Shown here: positions 35,208 to 44,227 of the stretch, piece by piece
Position numbering within the stretch: the first letter of the stretch is position 1
Layout: every line of letters begins with the position of its first letter
Source of the DNA: Chromatiaceae bacterium
GTDB taxonomy: Bacteria > Pseudomonadota > Gammaproteobacteria > Chromatiales > Chromatiaceae
DNA: 64,000 nucleotides
NCBI GenBank assembly: GCA_024235175.1
Contig: JACKMX010000008.1
Span: 1-64,000 of the forward strand
Direction: 5' to 3'
The notes under the pieces: generated by a model
Told to the model about the DNA's origin: nothing
What the model saw: only the letters and a program-made list of their open reading frames with translations
Database searches by the model: none
Made by a program: the position numbers and the translations under genes

Positions 35208-35810
35208 CTAATGGTAAACTCGCATCTGACCTACAAGCACGCCCTGAATGCTCACCTGGTCCGGAGAGAAACGCATGGGCGACATTTGACTGTTGGCAGG
35301 GTGAAGAATCACTTCGCCTGGTCTCTGTTCGATACGTTTTAAAGTTGCATCCGAGCCGTCGATCAGTGCGACGACAATCTCTCCGTTACGCGCCTGCTCC
35401 CGCTGCTCGATGACAATATGGTCACCATCGAGAATCCCATCCTCGATCATTGAGTCCCCTCGGACCTGCAAAACATAACAGGGCCTGGCAGTGCGCAGCA
35501 GTTCCGGTACCTGGATGGTTTCGCGCTGTTCAATTGCCTCAATCGGATGTCCGGCAGCGATATAACCCAGGACCGGCAATGCGGTATGGTCCTCTTCCTG
35601 AATCAGACGCACGCCGCGCCGCTGATTATTCATAGGCTCCACCAGGCCGGCATCCACCAGCGCCTGTATCTGCTTGTGCAATGAACCTTTCGAGCTGAGC
35701 CCCAAGGCGTTGCAGAGCTCGTCCAGCGTGGGAGGGTGCTCAAATTCACTGCCGTGTTGACTCAGAAAATCATAAATCTCCTGTTGCCGGCGCGTGAGTG
35801 ATCGGTTCAT
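35208..35810 (-). CDS. lexA: LexA-type SOS repressor
   Basis: 200 residues. N-terminal winged helix (about 1-70, TRRQQEIYDFLSQHG, TLDELCNALGLSSKGSLHKQIQALVDAGLVE) and C-terminal S24 peptidase domain. Self-cleavage site A86-G87 (YIAAGHP), nucleophile S120 (RGDSM) and general base K158 (DATLKRI) are all present, so RecA-stimulated autocleavage is expected. The recognition helix (SSKGSLHKQI) differs clearly from E. coli LexA, which implies a different operator; a direct repeat overlaps its own -10 box. Start ATG with AGGGG upstream. Confidence 0.9.
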   Translation of the reverse strand: MNRSLTRRQQEIYDFLSQHGSEFEHPPTLDELCNALGLSSKGSLHKQIQALVDAGLVEPMNNQRRGVRLIQEEDHTALPVLGYIAAGHPIEAIEQRETIQVPELLRTARPCYVLQVRGDSMIEDGILDGDHIVIEQREQARNGEIVVALIDGSDATLKRIEQRPGEVILHPANSQMSPMRFSPDQVSIQGVLVGQMRVYH

Positions 35811-35823
35811 GGTCAGCCCCTTA

Positions 35824-35846
35824 TGTTCTATGTGTGTTCTATTATA
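35824..35846 (-). promoter_or_regulatory. lexA promoter -10 box and candidate LexA operator
   Basis: On the plus strand TGTTCTAT occurs at 35824-35831 and again at 35835-35842, an 8-base perfect direct repeat with an 11-base period (one helical turn). On the transcribed strand this reads ATAGAACA twice, and a perfect TATAAT (35846 to 35841) overlaps the first unit. The -35 region is poor. No CTGT-N8-ACAG box is present. The layout suits autorepression of lexA. Confidence 0.6.
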
Positions 35847-35907
35847 GGAGGCCTGGTAAAAATATGAAAGGAGATGCTGCTGTCAGGAGCTCTTGCTGCA
35901 TGCGGAA

Positions 35908-36849
35908 TCAGGCGCCACAGGGGCTGGCAGATGAGAAGACCCTGTTTCTGCCAGCCAATTTGGCCTGGTATAAGGCCTGGTCGGCGCCTTCGATCAGCTG
36001 CTCCGCAGTGCAGTTTTTATCGGGTACGGTGGTTGATGTCCCCAGGCTCATCGATACGCAGCCGCCGTTTGTTATATGGGGGATCCCAAGTTTTTCGATT
36101 GTGAGGCGCAACTGCTCCGCCACATGCACGACACCCGCCTTGTCGGTGTCCGGGAGTACGATGCAGAACTCCTCTCCGCCGTATCGGCAGGCGAGATCAT
36201 TGCTTCTGCTGATGGCGCTCTTTAGCGCGTCGGCCACCTTTTTCAGGCAAGCGTCCCCGGCCAGATGTCCGTAGTGGTCGTTGTATGTCTTAAAATGGTC
36301 CAGGTCTGCCATGATGACCGAAAGTGGGGAGAGCGTTCTGGTGCAGCGGGCTATCTCCATGCCCAAGTGCCTGTCCAGCAGTCTGCGATTTGCCAGACCG
36401 GTGAGGCCGTCCACTTCCGCCTGGCGCTGCAGCACACTGTTGGCTTTCTCAAGATCTTTGGAGAGCCCAATCAGTTTGTGGCGCATGGTTGCTATTCGCT
36501 GCATGGCGATCAGCTTGGCTTTCAGAACGGTTTCATCAACCGGCTTGATGAGATAGTCGTCGCCTCCGGCTTCAATACCGGCTGCAACATCCCTGGGATC
36601 GGCGCGCGTGCTGAGAAATATGATAGGAACCCAGTCATTGTCGATCGCCCTGATTTTTATCGCGGCCTGATAACCATCCATGACCGGCATCACCACATCC
36701 ATCAATATCAGATCCGGATGCTCGCGCAGGTAGTTTTCAACCGCTTCTTCACCATTTTCGCAACAGATGACGTTGTGCCCGAAATCCTCCAGGATCGCTG
36801 TCATCAGCATACGCATGGTATGCGTGTCGTCAACGAGCAGTATTTTCAT
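35908..36849 (-). CDS. Response regulator with GGDEF diguanylate cyclase domain
   Basis: About 313 residues from ATG 36849. REC domain (1-120) with phosphoacceptor D51 (LILMDVVMPVMDG) and conserved lysine in YLIKPVD; short coiled linker (about 125-145, KLIGLSKDLEKANSVLQRQ); GGDEF domain (about 147-310) with active-site GGEEF at 224-228. WspR/PleD-type: phosphorylation is expected to promote dimerisation and c-di-GMP synthesis. It is adjacent to a hybrid histidine kinase with its own Hpt domain, the most likely phosphodonor. Confidence 0.93.
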   Translation of the reverse strand: MKILLVDDTHTMRMLMTAILEDFGHNVICCENGEEAVENYLREHPDLILMDVVMPVMDGYQAAIKIRAIDNDWVPIIFLSTRADPRDVAAGIEAGGDDYLIKPVDETVLKAKLIAMQRIATMRHKLIGLSKDLEKANSVLQRQAEVDGLTGLANRRLLDRHLGMEIARCTRTLSPLSVIMADLDHFKTYNDHYGHLAGDACLKKVADALKSAISRSNDLACRYGGEEFCIVLPDTDKAGVVHVAEQLRLTIEKLGIPHITNGGCVSMSLGTSTTVPDKNCTAEQLIEGADQALYQAKLAGRNRVFSSASPCGA

Positions 36850-37140
36850 TTCGACGGGTGCGATATTCCAGCATGTCCGCAAATATCCAGCGAAGGTAAA
36901 TCGATCAATCCGGACTGATCGTTCATTAAATTTAATTATAGCGGGGCGAGCAGATTAAACCTGTTTTGCACTTGAATGTACATTGACTGTAATCAACCCG
37001 GATGATTTTTGAATCTTCAGTGATTGGGCTCCGGGTTGGCGCAGGCACCGCTGTGCTTGTTGTCAAATGAATTTCGAAATATTCCGCATCAGATTGATAA
37101 TTAAACAAAATAGATATGGTGGCGGTAAGGAGAAAGGCAT

Positions 37141-40002
37141 TCAGGCGACTGTGGAAAGCGCCTGCTGTACCTGTTTGTACTCCTGCTGCATGGCCGTGAG
37201 CAGCCTCTCCGACAGGCTTAGGTTAGTCTGCCTCGCCAACTGTTCCATCTCCCGGGCAAGCGTCGACAATCTGCCCGCACCCACATTGGCCGCAGCCGAT
37301 TTCAGGTTGTGTGCCTGCCTCTCTATCTCTTCTCTTTGATGATCGGAAACGGCTTTTGAGAGCACCAGGAGAATGGTATCGGCACTCTCAATGAAGGCCT
37401 CCAACAGATCGTCGAAATCCTCTCCCATAACTTCGCGCATACGGCAAAGGTGATGGCTGTCCAGAGTGGGGGAGCTGGCACAGGCTGATGGTATATGATC
37501 CGCTTGCGGCAAAGATAGAGAGGCCGGAATGTCCGGTTTGTTGCCGGAACCATGCAACCATTGCTCAAGAATATTTATAAGTTGGTCCCGGTCGAAAGGT
37601 TTACTCAGATAGCCGTCCATGCCGGCGGTTCGATAACGTTCGGGATCCAGCATATCCAGACTGTTCGCGGTCAGCGCTATTATAGGCACGCGGGGACGAT
37701 CACTGTTTTGGCTGCGAATCAATGCAGCGGCGTCGAATCCATCCATTACCGGCATGTTGCAATCCATGAATATCAGGTCATATTGACGGCTGCGCCACTG
37801 TTCGACGGCTTCTTGTCCATCCTGCGCGATTTCGACATTCAACCCCAGTCTGGTCAACTGAGCTGCTGCGACTTTCTGGTTTGCCGGAACATCCTCGACC
37901 AACAGTACTGTGCCAAAAAAACTATTGTGTACAGCCTGGGATTCCGGTTCGGGCATGGAGATGCGTTCCTTACTGACCGGAAGCCGCAGTCTGAACCAGA
38001 AATCAGAGCCAGCACCCTCTTGGCTCTCCACCCCGATTTCGCCCTGCATCAGCTCTACCAGCTGCTTGCAGATGGCAAGACCCAGGCCGGTTCCGCCATA
38101 TTTTCGGGTGGTGGAAGCGTCAGCCTGAGAGAATGATTGAAAAAGGCGGCTCTGAGCTTCGGTGGAGATGCCGATGCCGCTATCTTTTACGGAAAAACGA
38201 AGATCAGCTTTATCTTTATCAAGCCGCTCCGGGCAGACGCTCAGATTCACCATTCCAGTTGCGGTGAATTTGATTGAATTGGATACCAGGTTCAGCAGGA
38301 TCTGCCTGATCCGGCCTGCGTCTGCAAGCACGTACCTTGGGCACAGGGCCGGATAATCCAACGTCAGCTCCAGGCCTTTATGTATAGCTTTGGATGAGAG
38401 CAGGCGCACCACATCACGGCAGATCTGTCGGAGATCGCATGGCACTATTTCCAGTGACATCTTGCCTGCGCCCATTTTGGAGAAATCGAGAATATCATCG
38501 ATGATCGATAGCAGAAATTTGCCCGATTGAGTGATAGTGTCCAGATATTCCCGCTGCTCGCTGTCCAGTTTGGTCTCTTGCAGAAGCTGCGCCATACCGA
38601 GCACACCGTTCATTGGTGTTCTTATTTCGTGACTCATCACCGCCAGAAAGTCACTCTTTGCCCGGTTTGCACCCTCAGCCAGCTCTTTTGCCCTGATCAG
38701 ATCCGCGTGATACTGGCGGCGCAGAATGCCCATGCTCAGTATGCTGGTAATCTGCAACAGATATTGCCGTTCAGGGCTTCGTTCGATATGTTTTCCTGGT
38801 AGGTAGAGCAACAGAACCACATCCACCTTATTTCCCTGGGGCACAGGCAGGATGTAAAGGCAGTGGTTGCCTGGAACGCCGATTTTAGGCGCAGCAATAA
38901 AGCGGATCTCCCTGGAGTGGGCGGCATCATCGCAAAAATGGCGTAACCGGGAGATGCGGGTTGCGTCCGGTGTCGCATCCCCGCCCGCCCTGATAGAGAG
39001 GATCCTCCCGAATTCACCCTCATTATTACTCTCCGTACGCAACACAAACTCAGCATCGACCAGATGGTCAGGTCTGGGATAAGCGGAGAGGATAGTGTGT
39101 AGCGATAACTTGAGGTACTCCTCGATTCCGGTCGGATCCAGGATCTGCCTTAGCAGGGTGGAGAGCAGATGCTCTTCAGCCGCTTTCTGTTCTGCCTTCT
39201 CCCTGGCGTCCTGGCGCAGCCGTTCTGCGGCCAGTTGTTCCGATATGTCATGCATGAAGGTGGAGAAATATTGATTGCCGTCCTGCAGTGCATCGTGTCG
39301 CAGAACCGTCTGGGATACAGGCAGCTCCGCTGTGGCAGAACATCTGATTGTGTTGGTTCCTTTCCACAACCCTTTCAGAAATGCCGTGGGTACAGCGTGA
39401 TTGAGCAGCAGATCCAATTGCGATTCAGGAAAGATGTCGCGAACGGATATGCCTGTAATACCAGGCCTGGAGTCTCTACCAAGCAGTTTGAGCAGTGCGC
39501 TGTTGGCAAACTGAATGTTGCCTTCCAGGTCAAAGGTGGCTATCAGTTCAGGACTGCTTTGAATAATGCTGGCCAACCTCGCCTGCTCTTCCTGCCTGTG
39601 GATCTGTTCGGTTATATCCTGCACGGTGCCAATGGCAACAAGCGTTGAGCCATCCTGGTTCTGCTGGGGTTGGCCCAGAATCTGGATATGACTCAAGGAT
39701 TGGTCCTTACGCAGGATGCGGTGGACGATGTTGAGTTGGCCGCCGGTTCTTATCGATTCCGTCATTGCCTGTTTCAGCGACTGCCTATCCTCGGGATGTG
39801 CAGCATTCAGGTAGTGCTCGAAGGAGGCGTTCAGGGAGACGCGGTCAGTGCCGATGATGCGATAGACCTCATCGGACCAATACAGGGCGTTCTGGTGCGA
39901 GTTCCAGACCCAGTGACCAATCTTGGCAAGCGCCTCTATCCGATTCATCAGATCAAATGGTTGATCGTCGGCTACCGATAGAATTTGCTCTTTCAACATC
40001 AC
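37141..40002 (-). CDS. Hybrid histidine kinase: PAS-PAS-GAF-HisKA-HATPase-REC-Hpt
   Basis: 953 residues, no membrane segment, so cytosolic sensing. PAS (about 22-135; IGHWVWNSHQNALYWSDEV), PAS (about 140-258; IQSSPELIATFDLEGNIQFANSALLKLLGR), a GAF-like region (about 285-430), HisKA with H458 (MSHEIRTPMNG), HATPase (DSGIGIS, GGTGLGLAICKQL), REC with D747 (LIFMDCNMPVMDG) and C-terminal Hpt with H898 (QAHNLKSAAANVG). It contains all relay steps from H458 to D747 to H898, so its output must be a separate receiver; the REC-GGDEF and REC-SpoIIE proteins on either side are obvious candidates. The start region lies next to a repeat element (40023-40175). Confidence 0.94.
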   Translation of the reverse strand: MMLKEQILSVADDQPFDLMNRIEALAKIGHWVWNSHQNALYWSDEVYRIIGTDRVSLNASFEHYLNAAHPEDRQSLKQAMTESIRTGGQLNIVHRILRKDQSLSHIQILGQPQQNQDGSTLVAIGTVQDITEQIHRQEEQARLASIIQSSPELIATFDLEGNIQFANSALLKLLGRDSRPGITGISVRDIFPESQLDLLLNHAVPTAFLKGLWKGTNTIRCSATAELPVSQTVLRHDALQDGNQYFSTFMHDISEQLAAERLRQDAREKAEQKAAEEHLLSTLLRQILDPTGIEEYLKLSLHTILSAYPRPDHLVDAEFVLRTESNNEGEFGRILSIRAGGDATPDATRISRLRHFCDDAAHSREIRFIAAPKIGVPGNHCLYILPVPQGNKVDVVLLLYLPGKHIERSPERQYLLQITSILSMGILRRQYHADLIRAKELAEGANRAKSDFLAVMSHEIRTPMNGVLGMAQLLQETKLDSEQREYLDTITQSGKFLLSIIDDILDFSKMGAGKMSLEIVPCDLRQICRDVVRLLSSKAIHKGLELTLDYPALCPRYVLADAGRIRQILLNLVSNSIKFTATGMVNLSVCPERLDKDKADLRFSVKDSGIGISTEAQSRLFQSFSQADASTTRKYGGTGLGLAICKQLVELMQGEIGVESQEGAGSDFWFRLRLPVSKERISMPEPESQAVHNSFFGTVLLVEDVPANQKVAAAQLTRLGLNVEIAQDGQEAVEQWRSRQYDLIFMDCNMPVMDGFDAAALIRSQNSDRPRVPIIALTANSLDMLDPERYRTAGMDGYLSKPFDRDQLINILEQWLHGSGNKPDIPASLSLPQADHIPSACASSPTLDSHHLCRMREVMGEDFDDLLEAFIESADTILLVLSKAVSDHQREEIERQAHNLKSAAANVGAGRLSTLAREMEQLARQTNLSLSERLLTAMQQEYKQVQQALSTVA

Positions 40003-40022
40003 CGAAGGTTGTTCCGGATCCT

Positions 40023-40175
40023 GGAACTTGTCTCACAATCCGACCCGGTCCCCCAGGGGTTGCGACCGAAAAGCGTCCCTTTCCCCGCACATTGTTTACT
40101 CTGCTGCACAGCGCGCCCTGCGGGCACACAATTCGGACAGCAACGCGGTTCGCGGGGGATTATGAGACAGGTTTT
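40023..40175. repeat. Dispersed repeat, family 1, copy A (with inverted termini)
   Basis: A 153-base element bounded by 19-base imperfect inverted repeats: left GGAACTTGTCTCACAATCC (40023-40041), right GGATTATGAGACAGGTTTT (40157-40175), 15 of 19 positions matching. The right end continues into TTTTA, whose TTA is the stop codon of the minus-strand REC-SpoIIE gene. It occupies the whole gap between that gene and the hybrid kinase gene. Related copies lie at 49284-49373 and 63645-63696. Confidence 0.75.
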
Positions 40176-41940
40176 AGTCATTTATCCATGAAAAAGTGGC
40201 CCGGACACCATTGCCGGGAGCCTCATATTCAACCGAATCGCAAAGCTCTTTGACCAGGGTAATACCTCTGCCGGAAAACTGAGTATCTGGCAGCGACTGT
40301 TGAGCAAGGCGGCTGTTGAAATCAAAGCCAGGACCGCTGTCTTCAACCCGGATAACCACTCTTCCACCGTTTGTCGCCGGCTGGGCATTGATCATTATCC
40401 TGACATACCCCTCTTCGAGTGCCCCCAGCCTGGCTTCTCTTTCAGCGAAATATCGGGCGAAACCCTCCTCCGACTGTTTGAGGCTCGAATTCAGGCCAAG
40501 CACACCGTGATCCAGTGCGTTAATGTAAAGTTCAGTCAGTATTGTGTATAAGTGCCGCTGCTGATTCCGCAGTGCTACCATCTCCTGTATCTGGTTGATT
40601 ATCATTGGAATGGGATCTGTTTTTCGTAAACGTGCACCCGCCAGTTTGAGAGTGAATTCCATCTCTTCGCCACTATAAATCTCCGTCTCCATACGTCTTG
40701 TGGAGTGCCTCGACTGGGCTTGGGAGTGCGTTTCCCAATCTGACAGAATCTCAGATTCGCACGGAATTTCCGCCAGGCTGATGTCATCGTCCTGAGATGC
40801 GTCCTGGCAGAAATTTTGCAGCGAGTCAGCGATCTCGTCGATTATGCAGAGAGAAGAGAGTGCCGCGTTTTGAATCGCGGCATCCAGGCGTGCCTGACCG
40901 AAGTATACTTTTGTCGGACTTCTCGCTTCCAACACGCCGTCACTCACGAGCAATATCCGATCACCCCGCTTGATGGGAATGGGTTGGATCGTCTCCTCGT
41001 AGGTGTTTTCGGCAATAATCCCCAAAGGCAGATTGTTGGATGCAAACCGGTATTTGATATGACCGGGTTCACCACTGATCAGAAGCACGTCGGGCATTCC
41101 GCAGTTGCAGATAATGGCGTGATCAAGCGAGTGACTGATAGAGACAAACTGCACCGCGAAGAACATGCCGGTGGGCAGCAGACCATTAAGTTTTCGGTTG
41201 ATTCCCGACAGGATCTGCTGCGGGGAGAAACCTTTGTGGGTCATTGCGCGGAAAGCTTCCGATACCGGAAGCGCTCCGATAGCAGCCGCCAGTCCGTGCC
41301 CGGTGAAGTCGCCTAGCAGGATGTTCAGGTCGCCGGAAGGCCCGTAGGCGCTCAACAGAACATCGCCGCTGAAGAGCGCCGCGGGTTGCAGCAGCGTGCG
41401 CACGTGATTCATTGCGACGTTGCCTGCGATCACCGCTCCGCTAAACACCCCCTCGGCCATCTCTTCGTCCTTCTTCATCTGGGCGTAGAGATTTCCGAGT
41501 TTTTCATGCAGGCGGCTGATCCGCTCCATGGACAATACTTTTGCCTTGAGCACAGTGTGACTGAAAGGTTTGGTCAGGAAGTCGTCCCCGCCAACCTCAA
41601 TACAGTGGGACAGAACCGACTCATCGGTTCTGGCAGTAAGAAAGATGATTGGGACAAACCTGGTGGTTTCGATATCACGAATACGTTCGACCGCTTCGTG
41701 GCCATCCATTACCGGCATCATGACATCCATGAACACCATATCCGGCTGCTCTGTGCTGAACAGATCCAGTGCCTGAGCACCGTTTTCCGCCTGGACAACT
41801 GAGTAGCCGATTTTTTTCAGAAATGATTTCAGGATGATGCGGTTGGATAGTTCATCATCGACAATAAGCGCTTTTTTTTCGGGTGCATGCTCATGTTGCT
41901 CATGCGGCCCGGAACTGTAGTCAGGGGTGACAGCATGCAT
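40174..41940 (-). CDS. Response regulator with SpoIIE phosphatase and HATPase domains
   Basis: 588 residues. REC domain (about 22-145) with D72 (MVFMDVMMPVMDG); PP2C-type SpoIIE serine phosphatase (about 180-385; SGDVLLSAYGPSGDLNILLGDFTGHGLAAAIGA with the metal aspartates); C-terminal HATPase_c of the anti-sigma-kinase type (about 440-588; ELYINALDHGVLGLN, VRIMINAQPA, DSGPGFDF, GRGITLVKELCD). The set resembles RsbU/HsbR regulators that dephosphorylate an anti-sigma antagonist and also act as its kinase. No antagonist (STAS) gene is adjacent. The stop codon is supplied by the neighbouring repeat element. Likely output of the hybrid kinase next door. Confidence 0.92.
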   Translation of the reverse strand: MHAVTPDYSSGPHEQHEHAPEKKALIVDDELSNRIILKSFLKKIGYSVVQAENGAQALDLFSTEQPDMVFMDVMMPVMDGHEAVERIRDIETTRFVPIIFLTARTDESVLSHCIEVGGDDFLTKPFSHTVLKAKVLSMERISRLHEKLGNLYAQMKKDEEMAEGVFSGAVIAGNVAMNHVRTLLQPAALFSGDVLLSAYGPSGDLNILLGDFTGHGLAAAIGALPVSEAFRAMTHKGFSPQQILSGINRKLNGLLPTGMFFAVQFVSISHSLDHAIICNCGMPDVLLISGEPGHIKYRFASNNLPLGIIAENTYEETIQPIPIKRGDRILLVSDGVLEARSPTKVYFGQARLDAAIQNAALSSLCIIDEIADSLQNFCQDASQDDDISLAEIPCESEILSDWETHSQAQSRHSTRRMETEIYSGEEMEFTLKLAGARLRKTDPIPMIINQIQEMVALRNQQRHLYTILTELYINALDHGVLGLNSSLKQSEEGFARYFAEREARLGALEEGYVRIMINAQPATNGGRVVIRVEDSGPGFDFNSRLAQQSLPDTQFSGRGITLVKELCDSVEYEAPGNGVRATFSWIND

Positions 41941-42105
41941 TGTATGGGTTAAAGCTCCAAAGCGGTTAGGAAGACCTTTCAGGTTTTTTCGGCCAAAAAC
42001 AGCAAAGCTTGATATGCCTGAAACAGAAGCTGCCGGGAGGCAATAGTTGTTCCGACAGATCTTCCCGGCCGGGAGGCCAAACCTGGCGGGTCTCCCCGGG
42101 ATGAT

Positions 42106-42534
42106 TCAGATGGAGAATGCTGACTGGGTTACGGGCGAAGCGATCTTTTCTATCAGAAGATTGCTTCTGCGCCTTTCTCTGCGGCGCCGGTTGACAATGG
42201 CTATGTCGTTGGAGTCAGCAAGGTTCACACGCCGCTCCTTCGTTGCGGCACGGCTGTGATAGACGCGAGGTTTGAGATTGATACCCTGGAAATGACAATT
42301 GTTGAGCTGTTTGATCAGCGCTTCGCCGGTTATGTCGTCGTCGATATAGGCCAATCCCTGGTACTGTACCTGGTTGCTGTCGCGGTCTTTGATGCGCAGA
42401 ATCTCGCACTTTTCCAATGAGCCCTTTTTTCTGAATACAGGCAGCAGCCAGACATTTTTCATGCAGGACGAAACGTACTGATGAAGATTATCGGGGCTGG
42501 TGTTTTCAGCCAGATCCGGAATCAGGATTATCAT
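42106..42534 (-). CDS. RRM-like RNA-binding protein with arginine-rich tail (putative)
   Basis: 142 residues. The first 90 read as an RRM fold: beta1 MIILIPDL (RNP2-like), helix SPDNLHQYVSSCM, beta3 YQGLAYIDDD (RNP1-like), helix ITGEALIKQL, and NCHFQGINLKPRVYH, the usual LNG..F.GR.L.V position. A tail with RRRRERRRS (about residues 116-124) follows. No enzymatic motif. Bacterial RRM proteins bind RNA or act as accessory factors; the role here is unknown. It is transcribed in the same direction as the downstream signalling genes, 165 bases away. The fold assignment is pattern reading and could be wrong. Confidence 0.65.
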   Translation of the reverse strand: MIILIPDLAENTSPDNLHQYVSSCMKNVWLLPVFRKKGSLEKCEILRIKDRDSNQVQYQGLAYIDDDITGEALIKQLNNCHFQGINLKPRVYHSRAATKERRVNLADSNDIAIVNRRRRERRRSNLLIEKIASPVTQSAFSI

Positions 42535-42801
42535 TGAATCAATACCATGCCAGGCCCATGAATTGTTCCGTCTGTGTTCCCGTGTCCGTTCTGTCGATTA
42601 GAATGGAAGCGTCAATTTTCTTATTGTGGCAGTTAAGTTCAATTTATAGTACAGCTGACTGGCGGATGCAAAACATTCTGCCGGCGATTGCTTACGGCGG
42701 TTTATAATACTGACTGATATCGACGATGCCCCGTGAATTCAGTAGTCAGCATGACAGCACACTGGTTGATGTCGATGCCGTTTTATTTGAAGAGGGAGAG
42801 T

Positions 42802-43398
42802 ATGCAGCACGACCTAACGGTCATCGATCTCATTCGTCATGGGGAGCCGGTTGGCGGAGTGCTGATTCGCGGGCAGAAGGATGATCCCTTGAGCGAAGCC
42901 GGATGGAGGCAGATGCGCAAGGCTGTGGATGGTCAACGGCCATGGCAGCGAATTATTGCATCTCCATTGTTGCGCTGTGCGGATTTTGCCTATGAATTGG
43001 GAGAAAAACTCAATATTCCTGTGACGCTGGAAACAGCACTTCGTGAAATAGGTTTTGGCGAATGGGAGGGGGTGGATCCAGCCACCCTGTATCGGAATTG
43101 TCCGGAAGCGATAGATAGGTTCTGGGCGGACCCTGTCGCCAATCCCCCTCCAGGTGGAGAGCCTTTCACCCGGTTTCAGGCGCGTGTCAGCGGCGCTTTG
43201 GATGCAATCATCAGCCATTACACCGGCAAGCACCTTCTGGTGGTTGCTCATGGCGGCGTAATTCGCCTGATTATCGCCCAGGTTCTCGGCATGCCCGCAA
43301 GTAACATCTTTCGAATGGATGTGCCTTACGCCGCCGTCAGCAGAATTGTGGTCGAGCAGGGTAGAGCCAGACTCAGTTTTCACGGCGGCAGCTTTTGA
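42802..43398 (+). CDS. cobC: Histidine phosphatase family protein (CobC-like)
   Basis: 198 residues from ATG 42802 with GAGGGAGAG upstream; the frame is open to 42733 but lacks a ribosome-binding site there. The phosphohistidine motif LIRHGEP is at the start, the acidic partner ALREIGFGEWEG in the middle, and the second histidine in VVAHGGVIR near residue 150. Branch I histidine phosphatase. The convergent btuDCF genes 13 bp away suggest alpha-ribazole-phosphate phosphatase (CobC) in B12 assembly, but other phosphate esters cannot be excluded. Confidence 0.78.
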   Translation: MQHDLTVIDLIRHGEPVGGVLIRGQKDDPLSEAGWRQMRKAVDGQRPWQRIIASPLLRCADFAYELGEKLNIPVTLETALREIGFGEWEGVDPATLYRNCPEAIDRFWADPVANPPPGGEPFTRFQARVSGALDAIISHYTGKHLLVVAHGGVIRLIIAQVLGMPASNIFRMDVPYAAVSRIVVEQGRARLSFHGGSF

Positions 43399-43411
43399 CT
43401 TTTATAAAAGA

Positions 43412-44227
43412 TCAATCAGAACCGCAGGAACCCGCCTGGTCGCCGGTTTTCGACCAGGTCAACGCGAATGCATCCATCAGAGAACCGCCCTTCCTCCGAA
43501 TCCGGATGCCATAAGCCCGCTGCAGGTTGTTATCGCTGATAACCGATTCCGGAATGCCGGAATCCAGTGTTCTGCCCTGATAAAGCAGGAGCAGACGGTC
43601 GCAATAGTGTGCGGCGAGCCGCAGATCGTGCAAAACCACCAGAGCTGTTCCTCCGTCATTGCAATGCTGCCGGAGCAGATCCATCACCTCGAGTTGATGG
43701 GAGAGATCCAATGCAGCGACAGGCTCGTCCGCCAACAGGATTTTCGGCTCCACCGCCAGGGCTCTGGCGAGCAGTACGCGAGCCTTTTCACCTCCGGACA
43801 GGGTGGGGAAAGGACGCTCTGCAAGGGCGAGCAGGCCGGTCCGCTGAAGCGCCTGCTCGATAATTCGACGATCTTCCAAACTGGCGCTACGCCAGCTCCC
43901 CAGGTAAGGCAGGCGGCCCAGGGCAACGATACGCGCAACGCTGATCGGCCAGTGTGCGGTACCGGATTGGGCGAGGTAGGCGATGCTGCGGGCCCGCGCC
44001 TGATCCTTCAACCTGTTTAATGGACAGCCATCAATCAGCAGGCTGCCGGCAGCGGGCTTGACTATTCCGGCGATAATTTTGAGCAGGCTGCTTTTTCCTG
44101 CGCCGTTGGGTCCGATCAGGCCTAGCATCTCGCCTGCTTGCAGCTGCAGCGAAATCCCGTGCAGGATGGGTTGGCCACCGAGGGAGAGTGAAATCCCGCT
44201 TGCTTCCACCAGGTTCATGTCTGCCAA
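43412..44227 (-). CDS. btuD: Iron-chelate/B12-type ABC transporter ATPase
   Basis: 271 residues with Walker A GPNGAGKSS, Q-loop, signature LSGGEKARVLLARAL, Walker B ILLADEP and H-loop LVVLHDLRLA. Family of BtuD/FepC/HmuV importers. The gene overlaps the FecCD-type permease by 13 bases and is the last of three. The CobC-like phosphatase next door favours cobalamin as substrate over heme or siderophores; the assignment is therefore contextual. Confidence 0.88.
   Translation of the reverse strand: MADMNLVEASGISLSLGGQPILHGISLQLQAGEMLGLIGPNGAGKSSLLKIIAGIVKPAAGSLLIDGCPLNRLKDQARARSIAYLAQSGTAHWPISVARIVALGRLPYLGSWRSASLEDRRIIEQALQRTGLLALAERPFPTLSGGEKARVLLARALAVEPKILLADEPVAALDLSHQLEVMDLLRQHCNDGGTALVVLHDLRLAAHYCDRLLLLYQGRTLDSGIPESVISDNNLQRAYGIRIRRKGGSLMDAFALTWSKTGDQAGSCGSD

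Noticed and set aside
35811..35870. Classical SOS box (CTGT-N8-ACAG) upstream of lexA
   Set aside because: Not present; only the direct repeat described above is found.
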